Assembly: GCA_009692265.1 (NCBI GenBank)
Contig: SHZM01000015.1
Coordinates: forward strand, 1 to 60,452
Reading direction: 5' to 3'
DNA from: Gammaproteobacteria bacterium
GTDB taxonomy: Bacteria; Pseudomonadota; Gammaproteobacteria; Ga0077536
Length of the DNA stretch: 60,452 nt
The first letter of the stretch is position 1. Each line of letters opens with the position of its first letter. The position numbers and the translations under genes are program-made. Of this stretch, positions 1 through 9,229 are shown in pieces. The notes below the pieces were generated by a model. That model was not told the origin of the DNA. It saw nothing but the letters and a program-made list of their open reading frames with translations, and searched no databases.

Positions 1-66
1 ATCTAACCGATCAAACCTCATCGAATGGAGTCTCTATGACCTAGCTATTCGGAGTCAGATAACGAC

Positions 67-85
67 GAGGCGGATGCCTCTTTTT
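67..85 (+). terminator. Possible weak intrinsic terminator
   Basis: A 5-bp GC-rich stem (67-71 with 76-80) with a GGAT loop is followed directly by five T residues at 81-85 on the plus strand. It would end a transcript entering from the left of the window. The stem is short, so this is a weak call. Confidence 0.35.
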
Positions 86-129
86 AATCACCCGACTGGG
101 ACACTTTTAACCCGCTATTCGGTACAAAT

Positions 130-621
130 TTAAGACGCGATTGACACCCCCATTCCCATATTTCGAATTGCCTGCTCGTGGTCGCGTGAGGTGTCGGATA
201 AAACCCCGCATACCTCCGCCGCCTTACCTTGCGTAAACATGTCATACAGCCAGCCACACTGCTTCAGAATCCCAAAGCTGGTGCCGTTGCTTTCGAGGTG
301 ATGAAAATCGTTGTTCCAGCGCGCCTCAAGCGCAGCTAAGGATTGATCATCCGGACTGTGACTCACGGCGCGAGCTTCCCAATAGGTACGCCCGTAACTG
401 CCGGCCACGCTGGAAAACGGCGGCGCGAAGGGGTGGCGCATGTCCGGACCACCGTTGAGCATGATATTGGCAAGAATCGGGTGGGTGACGGCTGCGAAGC
501 CGTCCGCTCTCGCGATTTGCATCAGGCTTGGCAGGTAGCCCGAGCCGAGTGCCGCGAGGGCGAGGCTTGAGCGCAAAAAGCGACGCCGACCGAGTTCGAT
601 TTTATCTCTCGTAGTGATCAT
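130..621 (-). pseudogene. Truncated DUF1501 protein with Tat signal
   Basis: This 163-residue frame starts with a twin-arginine leader (RRRFLRSS near residues 12-19) and then shows the N-terminal part of the DUF1501 family (NGGPDMRH near residues 57-64). Family members are usually well over 400 residues and are exported by Tat. Here the frame stops at 130, and the 129 bases beyond it carry stops with no recognisable continuation, so the C-terminal two thirds is missing. The start lies one base after the stop of the DUF1800 gene; such pairs are commonly co-transcribed. A functional short form cannot be excluded, but a remnant is more likely. Confidence 0.65.
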
Positions 622-622
622 G

Positions 623-2412
623 TTAGCGACCCTCGTCTGCCAGCATAAAGGGCGTGACGGTGATGAAATTGATAGCGGCCCCGATGCGTCGGTTTGCTTC
701 CGCTCGATCGTCTAAATCAGCGCTCGCAAGCTGCAGGCGCTGCACTTTCAGAGCGGCGGCCTGCGCCTTTATCGTCGCATCACCGGTGAGTTGTGCGAGT
801 GTTACGACTCGCCCGGGTTCGTTCGGATAAATCGCCTTGGACAGATCTTCGTCAAGCGCAAGCAGCGCGTAGAGATGCGCCCGTTCGAGCGGTCCAAAAT
901 TTTCCCCGCCATCGCCGATGAACCGATCCCACAACCAGCGCACGGTGATGCCTACCTGATATTTTTCCTGTTCATCCTTCGGCGCGTTAAGGCGCCAATC
1001 CTTGCGGAAGGCTGTTGTGTCAAAGGTTTTTACAACATCGGTGAAACGCCAACCCCCGGTGGTCGCTGCTTCAAAATTCTTGCGGAAAATTTCGGCGCTG
1101 CCAGCTGCTTCGGGCCCGCTCTGATGGCCGAACACATCATGATGTGGCCGAAATGGAATGACTTCTTCATCCCAATAGAGGCACCCTTGTTGTGGGACGT
1201 CGTAGTAGTTTTCCAAATTCGAATGCGTATAGAGATTGGCGAGCAGCATGAAGCGCTCGATGCTGGTCCAGCGCTTAACTCGATTCGGACTGTGAAAGCG
1301 TGTTGATATCCCGTAAGCGCGCACAAAGGTGACGAGGTCCTTCGTCGGCATGCTCGCCCAGGCTTTTCTTAACGCCGTAATCTCACCCGCCGAGAGTTCA
1401 TCATCGGCCAGGTTTTGAATAATCATCAACGGTAGGTTGGCGCGACTTTCCGAATGCCCGATATCGTGGTCAACCAGCGCGTTGATTTTTTGCGCCATGT
1501 TCGCGCCGGGAATACTGCGATGCAGAATCTCAACCGCGCCTGGCGTATGCCCCTCGACATTGAAGCTTAAAGTCTCGGCTTCCCATTCGTTAGGGGCTTC
1601 GATCGGCACACCCGTCATTCCGGTGAGTGCCTTGGCCGTATTTTTGATTGACGTAAGCTCGTGATACTCGGGGTCGGCAACGCCTAAAATCCCAAACCCG
1701 AGCTGATGGAATTCGCGGGCGAAATCCTCATTGCAGTAGCACACGCCATCGTAGAAGGCGTTGTGCCGATTCCCATACTGTTGCGCGATCGCGGCCGAAA
1801 GTGCGCCAACTTTAATCACATCTTCATACGGTTTCTGCGTCTGAAAAGCGCCCATCAAGTCGTCGTAGTATTTCACCAGCTGCCAGTTTGAGATGCCGCG
1901 ATTCTGGTTAACGGCGAGGTGATAATTGGTTTCCCATAATCCGATTCGATGCGTGAACGGATTCAAGCCGCGAGCGACCAGGTATAGAGCGCACCGTTCC
2001 CTTCCGAGCGAAGAAAGGAATCGCGCGCAGTGGGGTCCATTTTCGTTGTTGGGTCCGCGGACGACCACAGGATGCTCAAGTTCCGCAGACGGTTCCGCGC
2101 GTGGGTCAGATCGGCGTCCGACGCCAGGCGCGAGCGTGGCGAGAGCAGCAAATTATGCTCGGTGAAATTCAGCATCTCGGTGATCGCAACACTCGGCAAG
2201 GTATCGGCCCAGATCTTGATTTGAGCGTCGCTGGCGTGACCACCGAAAGCGAAGGTGCGCATGACCTTGCGAACCGCGGTTGTATCCCAGGTCTTATTGT
2301 CGACGGTGGTAAGGCCAGTCAGCGTCGCTGCCGCGGAGGGTAGGGCGCTGATCAGTGCTCCTGCAAGAACCATCGCGCGACCTGCATTGGACGCTAATAG
2401 TGAATTCTTCAT
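623..2412 (-). pseudogene. DUF1800 family protein, frameshifted
   Basis: Two overlapping minus-strand frames together encode a DUF1800 protein of about 590 residues, which is normal family length. The first frame (2412 down to 1963) has a signal peptide and the N-terminal domain, ending in a stretch around ALYTW. The second frame continues with ARGLNPF and the LWETNYHL family motif down to 623. The switch lies near 1970-1990, so a one- or two-base indel breaks the gene. A good Shine-Dalgarno (GGAGGG) precedes the ATG at 2412. DUF1800 proteins are secreted and of unknown function, usually paired with a DUF1501 protein as here. A sequencing error would give the same picture. Confidence 0.7.
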
Positions 2413-2729
2413 CGTTACCCTCCGTTGGATGCGAGCCGACCAGCGCGAGCGCTTGAGACAACGATAGTCAACAATCGTTTCGTCACCACCGCGTGGTCTC
2501 GGAACTGTGAGCGCGTTGCCGATCTTGGGGCCATTTCGCGTGGATTAGGGTGCCTGGTAGGCTCCATTGGCTTGGCGCAGTAATGAATTTCGACAATCAC
2601 TTATTCCCGACCAGCACCCTGGTGAGTACGACTATTGGTCGCTGCTCGTTGGCGTTCGGTCATCAGATCCGGTAATTTTGCGTAGGCGCTTTCTCAAGCG
2701 ACAGAATAATTATCGGGGTAGCGGTCACC
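2413..2729. other. Intergenic region between divergent genes
   Basis: This 317-bp stretch separates the divergent DUF1800 gene and RND exporter gene, so promoters for both should lie here. I see no convincing gene. A 6-bp inverted repeat (AACGAT/ATCGTT) near 2459-2479 is the only small symmetric element noticed. Confidence 0.5.
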
Positions 2730-5153
2730 ATGTATTCATTACGCTACCGCCTGGCGCGGTGGGTTCTTGCGCATCGCCGCGCCGCTTGGGTCGTGTTCAT
2801 TCTCATAACCGCGTTCTTCGCCGCAGGCCTTCCCAGAGTCCGACTAGCCACGATTTTCTCGGATCTACTACCTACCGACGATCCGTTCGTCCAAGTGTTC
2901 AAAGACCATCCAGACTTCGGTAGCCCGTTGACTGTGGCGGTGATGATTAAGCGTAAGCACGGCGATATTTATAACGCAGAGACGCTTGCCAAGGTTTATC
3001 AGTTCACCCGCGACATCGATTTAGCACCGGGTATTGATCACGATTTGATTCTCTCGATCGCGAGCACCAAAGCGCGCTACAGCGAAGCCACGGCGAGCGG
3101 CATCGACATGCGACCGTTGATGGACGACAAGCCGCCGAGCGCACCGGAGGATGTTGCCCGCTTTCGTGACTTGGTTGATAAATCGCCGAATACGCGCGTA
3201 TTCCTGATTTCACCAGACGATACCGCGACCTTGATCATCGCGACTTTTATCGAAAGAAAAATCGACTACGGCACAGCCTTCAAATATGTCCAGGGGCTAG
3301 TCGAAGCCGCGCGCGACGCCGATCACGAAGTTCATGTGGCCGGGCAACCGATGCTGATCGGTTGGGTCTATCAATACGAACGCGAAATGATCGGGATTTT
3401 CGGCGTGACGTTGGGTGCATTGATCGTCGCGCTGGCGCTCTACATGCGCAATCTCGTGGGTGTCATCACACCGATTATCACAAGTCTCACGGCGGCGATA
3501 TGGGCATTTGGCTTGGTGGGGTGGTTGAACATCTCGATTGAGCCATTGCTGATGGTGGTGCCGCTACTGCTTACCGCGCGTTCGTTTTCCCATTGCGTGC
3601 AGTTCACTGAACGCTTTTATGAAATCTTCTCGCACGTAGGGGATCGGGTCAAAGCCGCTGAAATCACGATGGGTGTGATGATGGCACCGAGCGTTTTGGG
3701 CATCATCACCGACATATTGGGGATATTCATTGTTGGGTTCGCCCCGATCCCGGCAATGGTGCGGCACGCGATCTTCTGTGGCATGTGGGCGGTGTGGTTG
3801 ATCCCAACTGGGGTTGTGATGATCTCGCTACTGCTTGCCTCGTTACCGGCACCGCGGAATGTCGAGAAGCTGATCGGTCGCGGCGAAAAATCGGGGGTGC
3901 ATCGCCGCTTTCAGGCTGTGCTCGGCAGTATCGCGAGTTTGACTTTCGGCCGCCGCGCGCGCCTGACCACCGTGCTTGTGACGGTGGCCTCTGCCATCGC
4001 GATTTATATCGCGCTCCAGATCAAAATTGGCAATCCCATCGAGGGGACCAATCTGTTGTGGTACGACTCTGAGTTCAATACCGCAGTACGCGGCATTAAC
4101 GCCCATTTCCCGGGGGTGAATACGCTCGAAATCGTCTTAGAAGCCAAGAACCCCAAGAGTCCGGAGCTGGAGATCCAGCGAGTGGACGCGATTGTCACGA
4201 TGCAACGATTGCAGCGTCTACTTGAAAGCGGTGATGCTCCACCACGCGCGACATTATCGTTCGCCGACTTCATGGGCGAGGGCAATCGATTATTCAACGG
4301 CGGGAACCAAAAATGGTTGTCGCTGGATAACACCCAGCCAGCGATGAGTGCCGCGGGTTTCGCGGTCACCATGGGCTCGAGCGCCAAGAATTTCAATAAC
4401 CTTGTCGATTTTCGCTGGCATAACGGCACGGTTTCGCTGTGGTACAAAGATAACAAGCAAGAGACGGTCGATGCGGCCTTGGCCGCCGCGCGCGCGGCGG
4501 TCGCAGTCGTAGGTCAAGATCATGAAACTTTTTTAGTGCGTTTAGGCACAGGCACGATTGCCTTACAGCAGGCGGTTAATCTTGTCATTGAGCGTAATCA
4601 TTTGCTCCTTATTGGCTCGCTAAATGTCTTGATCCTATTGTGCAGCAGCTTTGCGTATCGATCGTTTGTTGCGGGGTTTTTGTTGTTGATCCCCGTCAAT
4701 CTCTCGAATCAGGTCATGAACGCCGCGATGCACTTGCTGGGAGTCGGTCTGGATGTGAATTCGTTGATCGTGGCCGCGATCGGAGTTGGGGTCGGTATCG
4801 ATTATGGAATCTATCTGTTGTCCCGGATCTGCGAGGAATATCACTCGCACGACCACGACTGGGGCGCGGCGATCACCACCGCTTTGCGCACAACCGGCAA
4901 GGCGATCATGTTTACGGCCACGATCATGGTGATCGGCATCGCACCGTGGTACTTCCTCTCAGGCTTGAAATTCGTGGCGGACATGGGCTTGCTGCTCGTC
5001 GTCATCATGGCCATCAATATGGTGATGGCGCTATTGGTGTTGCCGTTATTGGTGTGGCTGGTGAAACCAAAGTTCGTCGCAAGACGCGATCTGCTGGTGG
5101 GAGAGGGTGTTGACTTGAACTTGTTTACCGAGCAGGCCGAGAGCAAATCCTAA
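2730..5153 (+). CDS. RND/MMPL superfamily exporter
   Basis: An 807-residue inner-membrane protein with the duplicated RND layout: one N-terminal helix (about residues 16-36), a large periplasmic loop, a block of helices from about 215 to 370, then a second copy of this arrangement. The second helical block contains GVGVGIDYGIYLLSR, the acidic motif typical of MMPL-type proton-driven carriers. These proteins export lipids or other hydrophobic molecules without requiring a classical MacA-like adaptor. No outer-membrane partner or DUF1329 protein is adjacent, so the substrate is unknown. The ATG at 2730 is chosen because it directly precedes the first basic residues and membrane helix. The gene appears full length. 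Confidence 0.85.
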   Translation: MYSLRYRLARWVLAHRRAAWVVFILITAFFAAGLPRVRLATIFSDLLPTDDPFVQVFKDHPDFGSPLTVAVMIKRKHGDIYNAETLAKVYQFTRDIDLAPGIDHDLILSIASTKARYSEATASGIDMRPLMDDKPPSAPEDVARFRDLVDKSPNTRVFLISPDDTATLIIATFIERKIDYGTAFKYVQGLVEAARDADHEVHVAGQPMLIGWVYQYEREMIGIFGVTLGALIVALALYMRNLVGVITPIITSLTAAIWAFGLVGWLNISIEPLLMVVPLLLTARSFSHCVQFTERFYEIFSHVGDRVKAAEITMGVMMAPSVLGIITDILGIFIVGFAPIPAMVRHAIFCGMWAVWLIPTGVVMISLLLASLPAPRNVEKLIGRGEKSGVHRRFQAVLGSIASLTFGRRARLTTVLVTVASAIAIYIALQIKIGNPIEGTNLLWYDSEFNTAVRGINAHFPGVNTLEIVLEAKNPKSPELEIQRVDAIVTMQRLQRLLESGDAPPRATLSFADFMGEGNRLFNGGNQKWLSLDNTQPAMSAAGFAVTMGSSAKNFNNLVDFRWHNGTVSLWYKDNKQETVDAALAAARAAVAVVGQDHETFLVRLGTGTIALQQAVNLVIERNHLLLIGSLNVLILLCSSFAYRSFVAGFLLLIPVNLSNQVMNAAMHLLGVGLDVNSLIVAAIGVGVGIDYGIYLLSRICEEYHSHDHDWGAAITTALRTTGKAIMFTATIMVIGIAPWYFLSGLKFVADMGLLLVVIMAINMVMALLVLPLLVWLVKPKFVARRDLLVGEGVDLNLFTEQAESKS

Positions 5154-5186
5154 ACGGCATTATCGATATCTCCCGACGCGAACGGT

Positions 5187-6218
5187 TCAATGGGTCAACC
5201 GTCGGGCCTCCTCATCCATCACTAGCGCGACTCGACCGATCGCGCGACGCGCCAAGACATCGTCCATGGCTTGCTGAAAGGCTTCGAGCGGATATGTAGT
5301 ATCAACACTCGGGTTGATCTTCCCGGCTACGAACCAACCGAACAACGTATTCATCAATGCTCGGACCCTGTCTTCGTAGACATAGCGCATGTCCTGCGGA
5401 CTCCAACCGTAATACAGGCCCATATTCAGCCCGCACACGCTCAGGTTTTTCACCAATAAAAGGTTCGCCGGGATCTGCGGTATAGCGCCTCCGGCGAAGC
5501 CGACCGGCATGATGCGGCCTTCCGGGGCTAAGCACCGCAACGACTCCATAAAGACCTCTCCACCGACGGGATCGTAGACCGCATCAACGCCACGTCCGCC
5601 GCTCAAACCCAGAACTTCATCGCGAAAATTGCGGGAACTGTAATTTATCGTGTAGTCGGCACCGTGATCGCGTGCAACGTTTAGCTTAGCTTGCGAGCTC
5701 GCGCTCGCGATCACCGTCGCGCCAAGCAGCTTGCCGATCTCCACCGCCGCAATTCCGACGCCACCACTGGCACCATGAACCAATAACCAGTCACCGGCCT
5801 GCACCTTCAGTAAATGCGGCCACGTCAGCGCTGCCGCGGAGGTCGCGTAAGAATTAGTAAAGGCAATGGCGCGCGCGAAGGACAGGCTATCGGGTAGTTT
5901 AAAAACGTTGACTTCGTGGGCGCAGGTTTCCTCGGCAAGGCCACCCCAGTCGAGCACCGCACAGACTCGGTCGCCAAGCGTAAAGCGGTTGGCTTCTAGG
6001 CCTTTCTCGATAACGATGCCGGCAACCTCGGTGCCTGGCACAAACGGTAACGGCGGTTTGCGTTGGTACTTGCCCTGCACGACCAAGCTGGTAGCGAAGC
6101 TCACGCCCGCTGCTTGAATCCTAATCCGCACATCGCGCGGACCAAGCGTTGGTGCGGCGACCTCAGCTAGACGTAACTGATCGAACGGGATCCACTCGGT
6201 GACTAGAACGCCGCGCAT
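5187..6218 (-). CDS. NADPH:quinone oxidoreductase family protein
   Basis: A 343-residue medium-chain dehydrogenase/reductase of the zinc-free quinone oxidoreductase type. The N-terminal GroES-like domain has the PGTEVAG motif (residues 61-67). The Rossmann domain has HGASGGVG (148-155), the NADPH-binding loop usual for this subfamily, and a later DAVYDPVGG motif. These enzymes reduce quinones or conjugated enones using NADPH in the cytoplasm. It lies 30 bp downstream of a crotonase gene on the same strand and is probably co-transcribed with it and the iron-type dehydrogenase, suggesting a small catabolic operon. Its substrate cannot be read from the sequence. Confidence 0.85.
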   Translation of the reverse strand: MRGVLVTEWIPFDQLRLAEVAAPTLGPRDVRIRIQAAGVSFATSLVVQGKYQRKPPLPFVPGTEVAGIVIEKGLEANRFTLGDRVCAVLDWGGLAEETCAHEVNVFKLPDSLSFARAIAFTNSYATSAAALTWPHLLKVQAGDWLLVHGASGGVGIAAVEIGKLLGATVIASASSQAKLNVARDHGADYTINYSSRNFRDEVLGLSGGRGVDAVYDPVGGEVFMESLRCLAPEGRIMPVGFAGGAIPQIPANLLLVKNLSVCGLNMGLYYGWSPQDMRYVYEDRVRALMNTLFGWFVAGKINPSVDTTYPLEAFQQAMDDVLARRAIGRVALVMDEEARRLTH

Positions 6219-6248
6219 AATGTGGTGGCCCGGTGCTAAATTAAAATT

Positions 6249-7034
6249 TCATTGCTCGCGGCCGAACTTCGGCGCGCGCTTTTCGATAAACGCACGAACT
6301 CCTTCGCGCGCGTCTGCGGATAAAAATGCAATGCATTGCGCCGCCTTTTCATATTCCAAGGTCTCGGCCAGGCTGCCGGTGGCACCGAGGTATACACCAC
6401 GCTTGATCGCCGCTAACGCACTTGCTGGTCCTGCGGCGAGCGCTCGCGCTCGCTCGATCACTTCTTCAAGCATGGTTTCATGCGGGTAGATCCGATTGAC
6501 GATTCCGAGCCTCAACGCTTCGTCAGCGTCGATACGATCTCCGGTCATGATCAAGTCCATCGCCCGTCCCGTGCCCACTAGTTGGGTCAGGAGGTAATGT
6601 CCGCCCCAATCCGGAACGAGGCCGATCTTGACGAAACTCTCGGCAAATTTCGCGCGCTCGGAGGCGTATCGAATATCGCAGGCGAGCGCGAGATTAATTC
6701 CCGCACCGGCGGCAGCGCCGTTGACCGCGGCGATCACCGGCTTTGGTAACTCTCGGAGCATTTGCACAATGCGAGCCGCGAGTACGATGCGTTGCTTGAT
6801 CTCGCCGACGTCATTGTTGGCCTGCAGCTCGGCCATGTTCACAATGTCGCCACCTGCGCAAAATGCGTCACCGACCCCGGTAATCACGAGACAGCGGATC
6901 GTGTTGTCGCGGGCGGCGTGTTCCAACGCCGCAAGTAAGTCCTGGCGCATCGTCCCGCCAAAGGCGTTCATTACTTCAGGGCGGTTCAAGCGAATCACGG
7001 CAACGCCGTCGATGGATTCCGATAAAACTTGCAT
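6249..7034 (-). CDS. Enoyl-CoA hydratase/isomerase (crotonase) family
   Basis: A crotonase-fold protein of about 261 residues. The oxyanion-hole segment AFCAGGDI and the helix segment AAAGAGINLALACD are present. The catalytic region reads GLVPDWGG, resembling PaaG-type isomerases, where an Asp rather than the hydratase Glu acts; isomerization is therefore at least as likely as hydration. An ATG at 7058 would overlap the upstream gene by 11 bases, so I prefer the ATG at 7034 (MQVLSES). It sits between the iron-type dehydrogenase and quinone oxidoreductase genes in one direction, consistent with a fatty-acyl or ring-derived acyl-CoA degradation step. Confidence 0.85.
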   Translation of the reverse strand: MQVLSESIDGVAVIRLNRPEVMNAFGGTMRQDLLAALEHAARDNTIRCLVITGVGDAFCAGGDIVNMAELQANNDVGEIKQRIVLAARIVQMLRELPKPVIAAVNGAAAGAGINLALACDIRYASERAKFAESFVKIGLVPDWGGHYLLTQLVGTGRAMDLIMTGDRIDADEALRLGIVNRIYPHETMLEEVIERARALAAGPASALAAIKRGVYLGATGSLAETLEYEKAAQCIAFLSADAREGVRAFIEKRAPKFGREQ

Positions 7035-7047
7035 CGGGAGGTATCCG

Positions 7048-8262
7048 TTAATAAGCACTTTCTAGCAGCGAAACGATCTCCTCGGGCGAAACTACCGGTC
7101 GCGGATTGGTCGCGACCACGAGATCTTCGAGCGCGTCGTGCGCGATCGCCGCGAAATCCGCGGGGGTCACGCCGACATCGCGAAGTCGATGCGGCAAGTC
7201 CAAATCCGCCACCAGGTCCAGGATCGCCTTGCGGCCCGCCGCCGCGGCTTCTACCTTCGCCATGCCTGCGGTCTCGATACCGCAGGCTTCGGCGATCCAG
7301 CGCTGCCGGGTGCCAACATGGTGCTGATTAAACGTCATCGCCGGATACATCATTACGCAGGAAGTGATGCCGTGCGGCACGTTATTGCGCGCCCCCAATT
7401 GGTGACCGATGCCGTGACTAAGCCCCAAATTGACGTTCGCTAATCCACACACGGACATCCAAGCCGCGATTTGCGCCTGCGTCCGCGCGCTAAGATCCGT
7501 GGGGTCACGCTTACATTCGCGTAAATACCGATTCAGCAAGCCCAAGGCATGGCCGGCGAGCGCATCGGTAAAAGGGTGCGAGTTGACCGAGCACATCGCT
7601 TCAATACAATGATCAACCGACCTCATCCCGGTCGATAACCATAGCCACAGCGGGGTCTCTAAGGTCAGCTCAGCGTCGAGAAAGATGGCTTTCGCGGCGA
7701 GTTTCTTGTCGATGTACAGATCCTTGACCTTGCGCGCCTCATCAGTAATGCCAGCGAAATGGGTAAATTCTCCACCGGATAAGGTGGTTGAAACCGCGAC
7801 CATTGGCAGTGCCGCGCCGCGCACGGGCGGGATCTCGACAGTTGCCGGATATTCGAACTTGACTCTCGAACGGTCGAAATCTTCGGTCGTGCGCACGTTC
7901 TCGGCGAGCGCGAGCACCACAGCTTTACCAGTATCGTTCGGGGTCCCGCCACCGAAGGACACAATGCCATCAGCGTTAATAGCGCGCGCTTGCTCGGTTG
8001 CGCGCAAGACTGATTGGCGGTGGACATGTTGGATCGTCTCGTGGAATACGGAAGCTATCCGGCCGCCCGAAGCCGCTTTGACCTGTTCGACTAGACCTGT
8101 TTTCGTGGCGAGTGTATTGCCCGTGATCAGTAACGCCCGCTCGACCCCGTTGGTCTCCAAGCTCGCGGCGAGTCCGCTAATACAGCCAGGTCCGTAATGC
8201 ACGTCATCGATGGGTAGAAACGTAAATCTGCCGTCTAGGGGCTTTTTCTCCGGCTGGTACAT
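7048..8262 (-). CDS. Iron-containing alcohol dehydrogenase / maleylacetate reductase type
   Basis: A 404-residue group III metal-dependent alcohol dehydrogenase. The NAD-binding motif is visible as SFGGGTPNDTGKAV. Metal ligands fit the His-containing segments VDHCIEAM, GLSHGIGHQLGA and the following PHG. Members oxidize alcohols or reduce maleylacetate with NAD(P)H. The length is typical. It is the first gene of a likely minus-strand operon with the crotonase and quinone oxidoreductase. It is divergent from the RRM gene across a 309-bp gap. The exact substrate is not evident. Confidence 0.85.
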   Translation of the reverse strand: MYQPEKKPLDGRFTFLPIDDVHYGPGCISGLAASLETNGVERALLITGNTLATKTGLVEQVKAASGGRIASVFHETIQHVHRQSVLRATEQARAINADGIVSFGGGTPNDTGKAVVLALAENVRTTEDFDRSRVKFEYPATVEIPPVRGAALPMVAVSTTLSGGEFTHFAGITDEARKVKDLYIDKKLAAKAIFLDAELTLETPLWLWLSTGMRSVDHCIEAMCSVNSHPFTDALAGHALGLLNRYLRECKRDPTDLSARTQAQIAAWMSVCGLANVNLGLSHGIGHQLGARNNVPHGITSCVMMYPAMTFNQHHVGTRQRWIAEACGIETAGMAKVEAAAAGRKAILDLVADLDLPHRLRDVGVTPADFAAIAHDALEDLVVATNPRPVVSPEEIVSLLESAY

Positions 8263-8571
8263 CGTGGCTTTATTTCCGAGTAATCATGTGGAGCGAAATG
8301 TACGACACCTTCGCTAATCAGTCAGCCGGACCCAGACCGAAACATCAGCCACCGAATATTGCTGTCTTATTCGTCTAGGAGGGAGTACCCTGCGCCGCAG
8401 ATGCAAAATCCCGCAATTCGAGGCCGTCCCCGATAACCCCCATTCCTCTTCGGCGCATGTGCGCTGCCTTATTCGCCGGTTGCCGGCGGATTGTTACCCG
8501 AATTACTTGTGTCATTGGTTTCGGGTACCGCGATTGTGGACAACACACTTTATATTACTTGTGAGATGTGA
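8263..8571. other. Divergent promoter region, no gene seen
   Basis: This 309-bp interval separates the minus-strand iron-type dehydrogenase from the plus-strand RRM gene. No coding frame or known RNA is recognised. The last 40 bases are AT-rich (TTTATATTAC near 8549-8558) and probably form part of the RRM gene promoter or leader, but no clearly spaced -35/-10 pair stands out. Confidence 0.4.
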
Positions 8572-8844
8572 ATGAATATATATGTTGGCAATTTAGCCTA
8601 TGGTGTTACCGACGACGATCTGCGTCATGCTTTCTCCGCTTCCGGCGAAGTCTCAAGCGCATCCATCATCATGGACAAGATGTCGGGCGAATCGAAAGGT
8701 TTCGGTTTTGTTGAAATGCCTAATCAGGCGCAAGCCGAAGCGGCCATCAAGGCGCTTAACGAGCAGCCCCTCAAGGGCCGCAACATGCGAGTGAACGAAG
8801 CACGGCCGCGCGAAGCGCGTCCACCGCGTCGTAACTCGTACTAA
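8572..8844 (+). CDS. RRM-type RNA-binding protein (RNP family)
   Basis: A 90-residue single RNA-recognition-motif protein. RNP2 is IYVGNL (residues 3-8) and RNP1 is KGFGFVEM (42-49), with aromatic residues placed to stack on RNA. A short Arg/Pro-rich tail (about 77-90) follows. Bacterial members are abundant RNA chaperones, often cold-inducible. The gene is monocistronic: it follows a long AT-rich leader and is closed by a strong intrinsic terminator 22 bases after the stop. No strong Shine-Dalgarno is visible upstream of the ATG. Confidence 0.92.
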   Translation: MNIYVGNLAYGVTDDDLRHAFSASGEVSSASIIMDKMSGESKGFGFVEMPNQAQAEAAIKALNEQPLKGRNMRVNEARPREARPPRRNSY

Positions 8845-8866
8845 ACTCTCCTAACGAGTTGATCAA

Positions 8867-8897
8867 GGTCGCCCTTTCGCGGGCGACCCTTTTTTTG
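8867..8897 (+). terminator. Strong intrinsic terminator after RRM gene
   Basis: An 8-bp GC-rich stem (GGTCGCCC pairing with GGGCGACC) with a short TTTCGC loop is followed by a run of seven T residues. It directly follows the RRM gene and separates it from the convergent SelW-like gene. Confidence 0.9.
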
Positions 8898-8917
8898 TCC
8901 GGTCTGCATCGTAGCGG

Positions 8918-9136
8918 TCAGCCACTGGCGCAGGCATCAAGTTCCGGGTCGCTAGGGAAGCGGCCAGTGCGCCGTTTGGAGTAGCGGAGCTGTCCATCGA
9001 CGGTAACCTCGAACACACCGCCTGAACCTGGGGTCAACGAAATCTCGGTGACACCAACCGCTCTGAACCTATCCCTCGCACGGAGGGCTTGGGGTTCGTA
9101 ATTTCACTGCATGCAGTATTCGATTTCGATTTTCAT
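8918..9136 (-). CDS. SelW-like selenoprotein (Rdx family), Sec at UGA codon 11
   Basis: A 72-residue reading frame on the minus strand, interrupted only by a TGA at 9104-9106 (codon 11). Reading this as selenocysteine gives the motif C8-M-Q-U11 directly after a KIEIEYC beta strand, exactly where the SelW/Rdx family has its CxxU or CxxC redox motif. Downstream of the TGA the family pattern continues: a helix, then GSGGVFEV, VDG, YSK and TGRFP. A GGAGG Shine-Dalgarno sits 4 bases before the ATG at 9136. A small hairpin 16 bases after the UGA fits a bacterial SECIS. Rdx proteins are small thioredoxin-like redox proteins of the cytoplasm. A recent nonsense mutation is the alternative, but its exact placement at the redox position argues against it. 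Confidence 0.85.
9073..9087 (-). promoter_or_regulatory. Putative bacterial SECIS hairpin of SelW-like gene
   Basis: On the minus strand, 16 bases after the UGA, CCCTC pairs with GAGGG (5 bp) around a CGTGC loop whose second base is G. The distance from UGA to the apical loop is 21 bases. Known bacterial SECIS elements lie within the coding sequence just after the UGA with a G among the first loop bases, so this fits. Folding was done by eye. Confidence 0.6.
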
Positions 9137-9229
9137 TCATCCTCCAGAATCTTGACGACCGCGCTCGCGGTATAGCTTCGAACTTTTGCCGGCTTACGTA
9201 TACTGCGAAGATTCCCTCGGAGGCAACTC

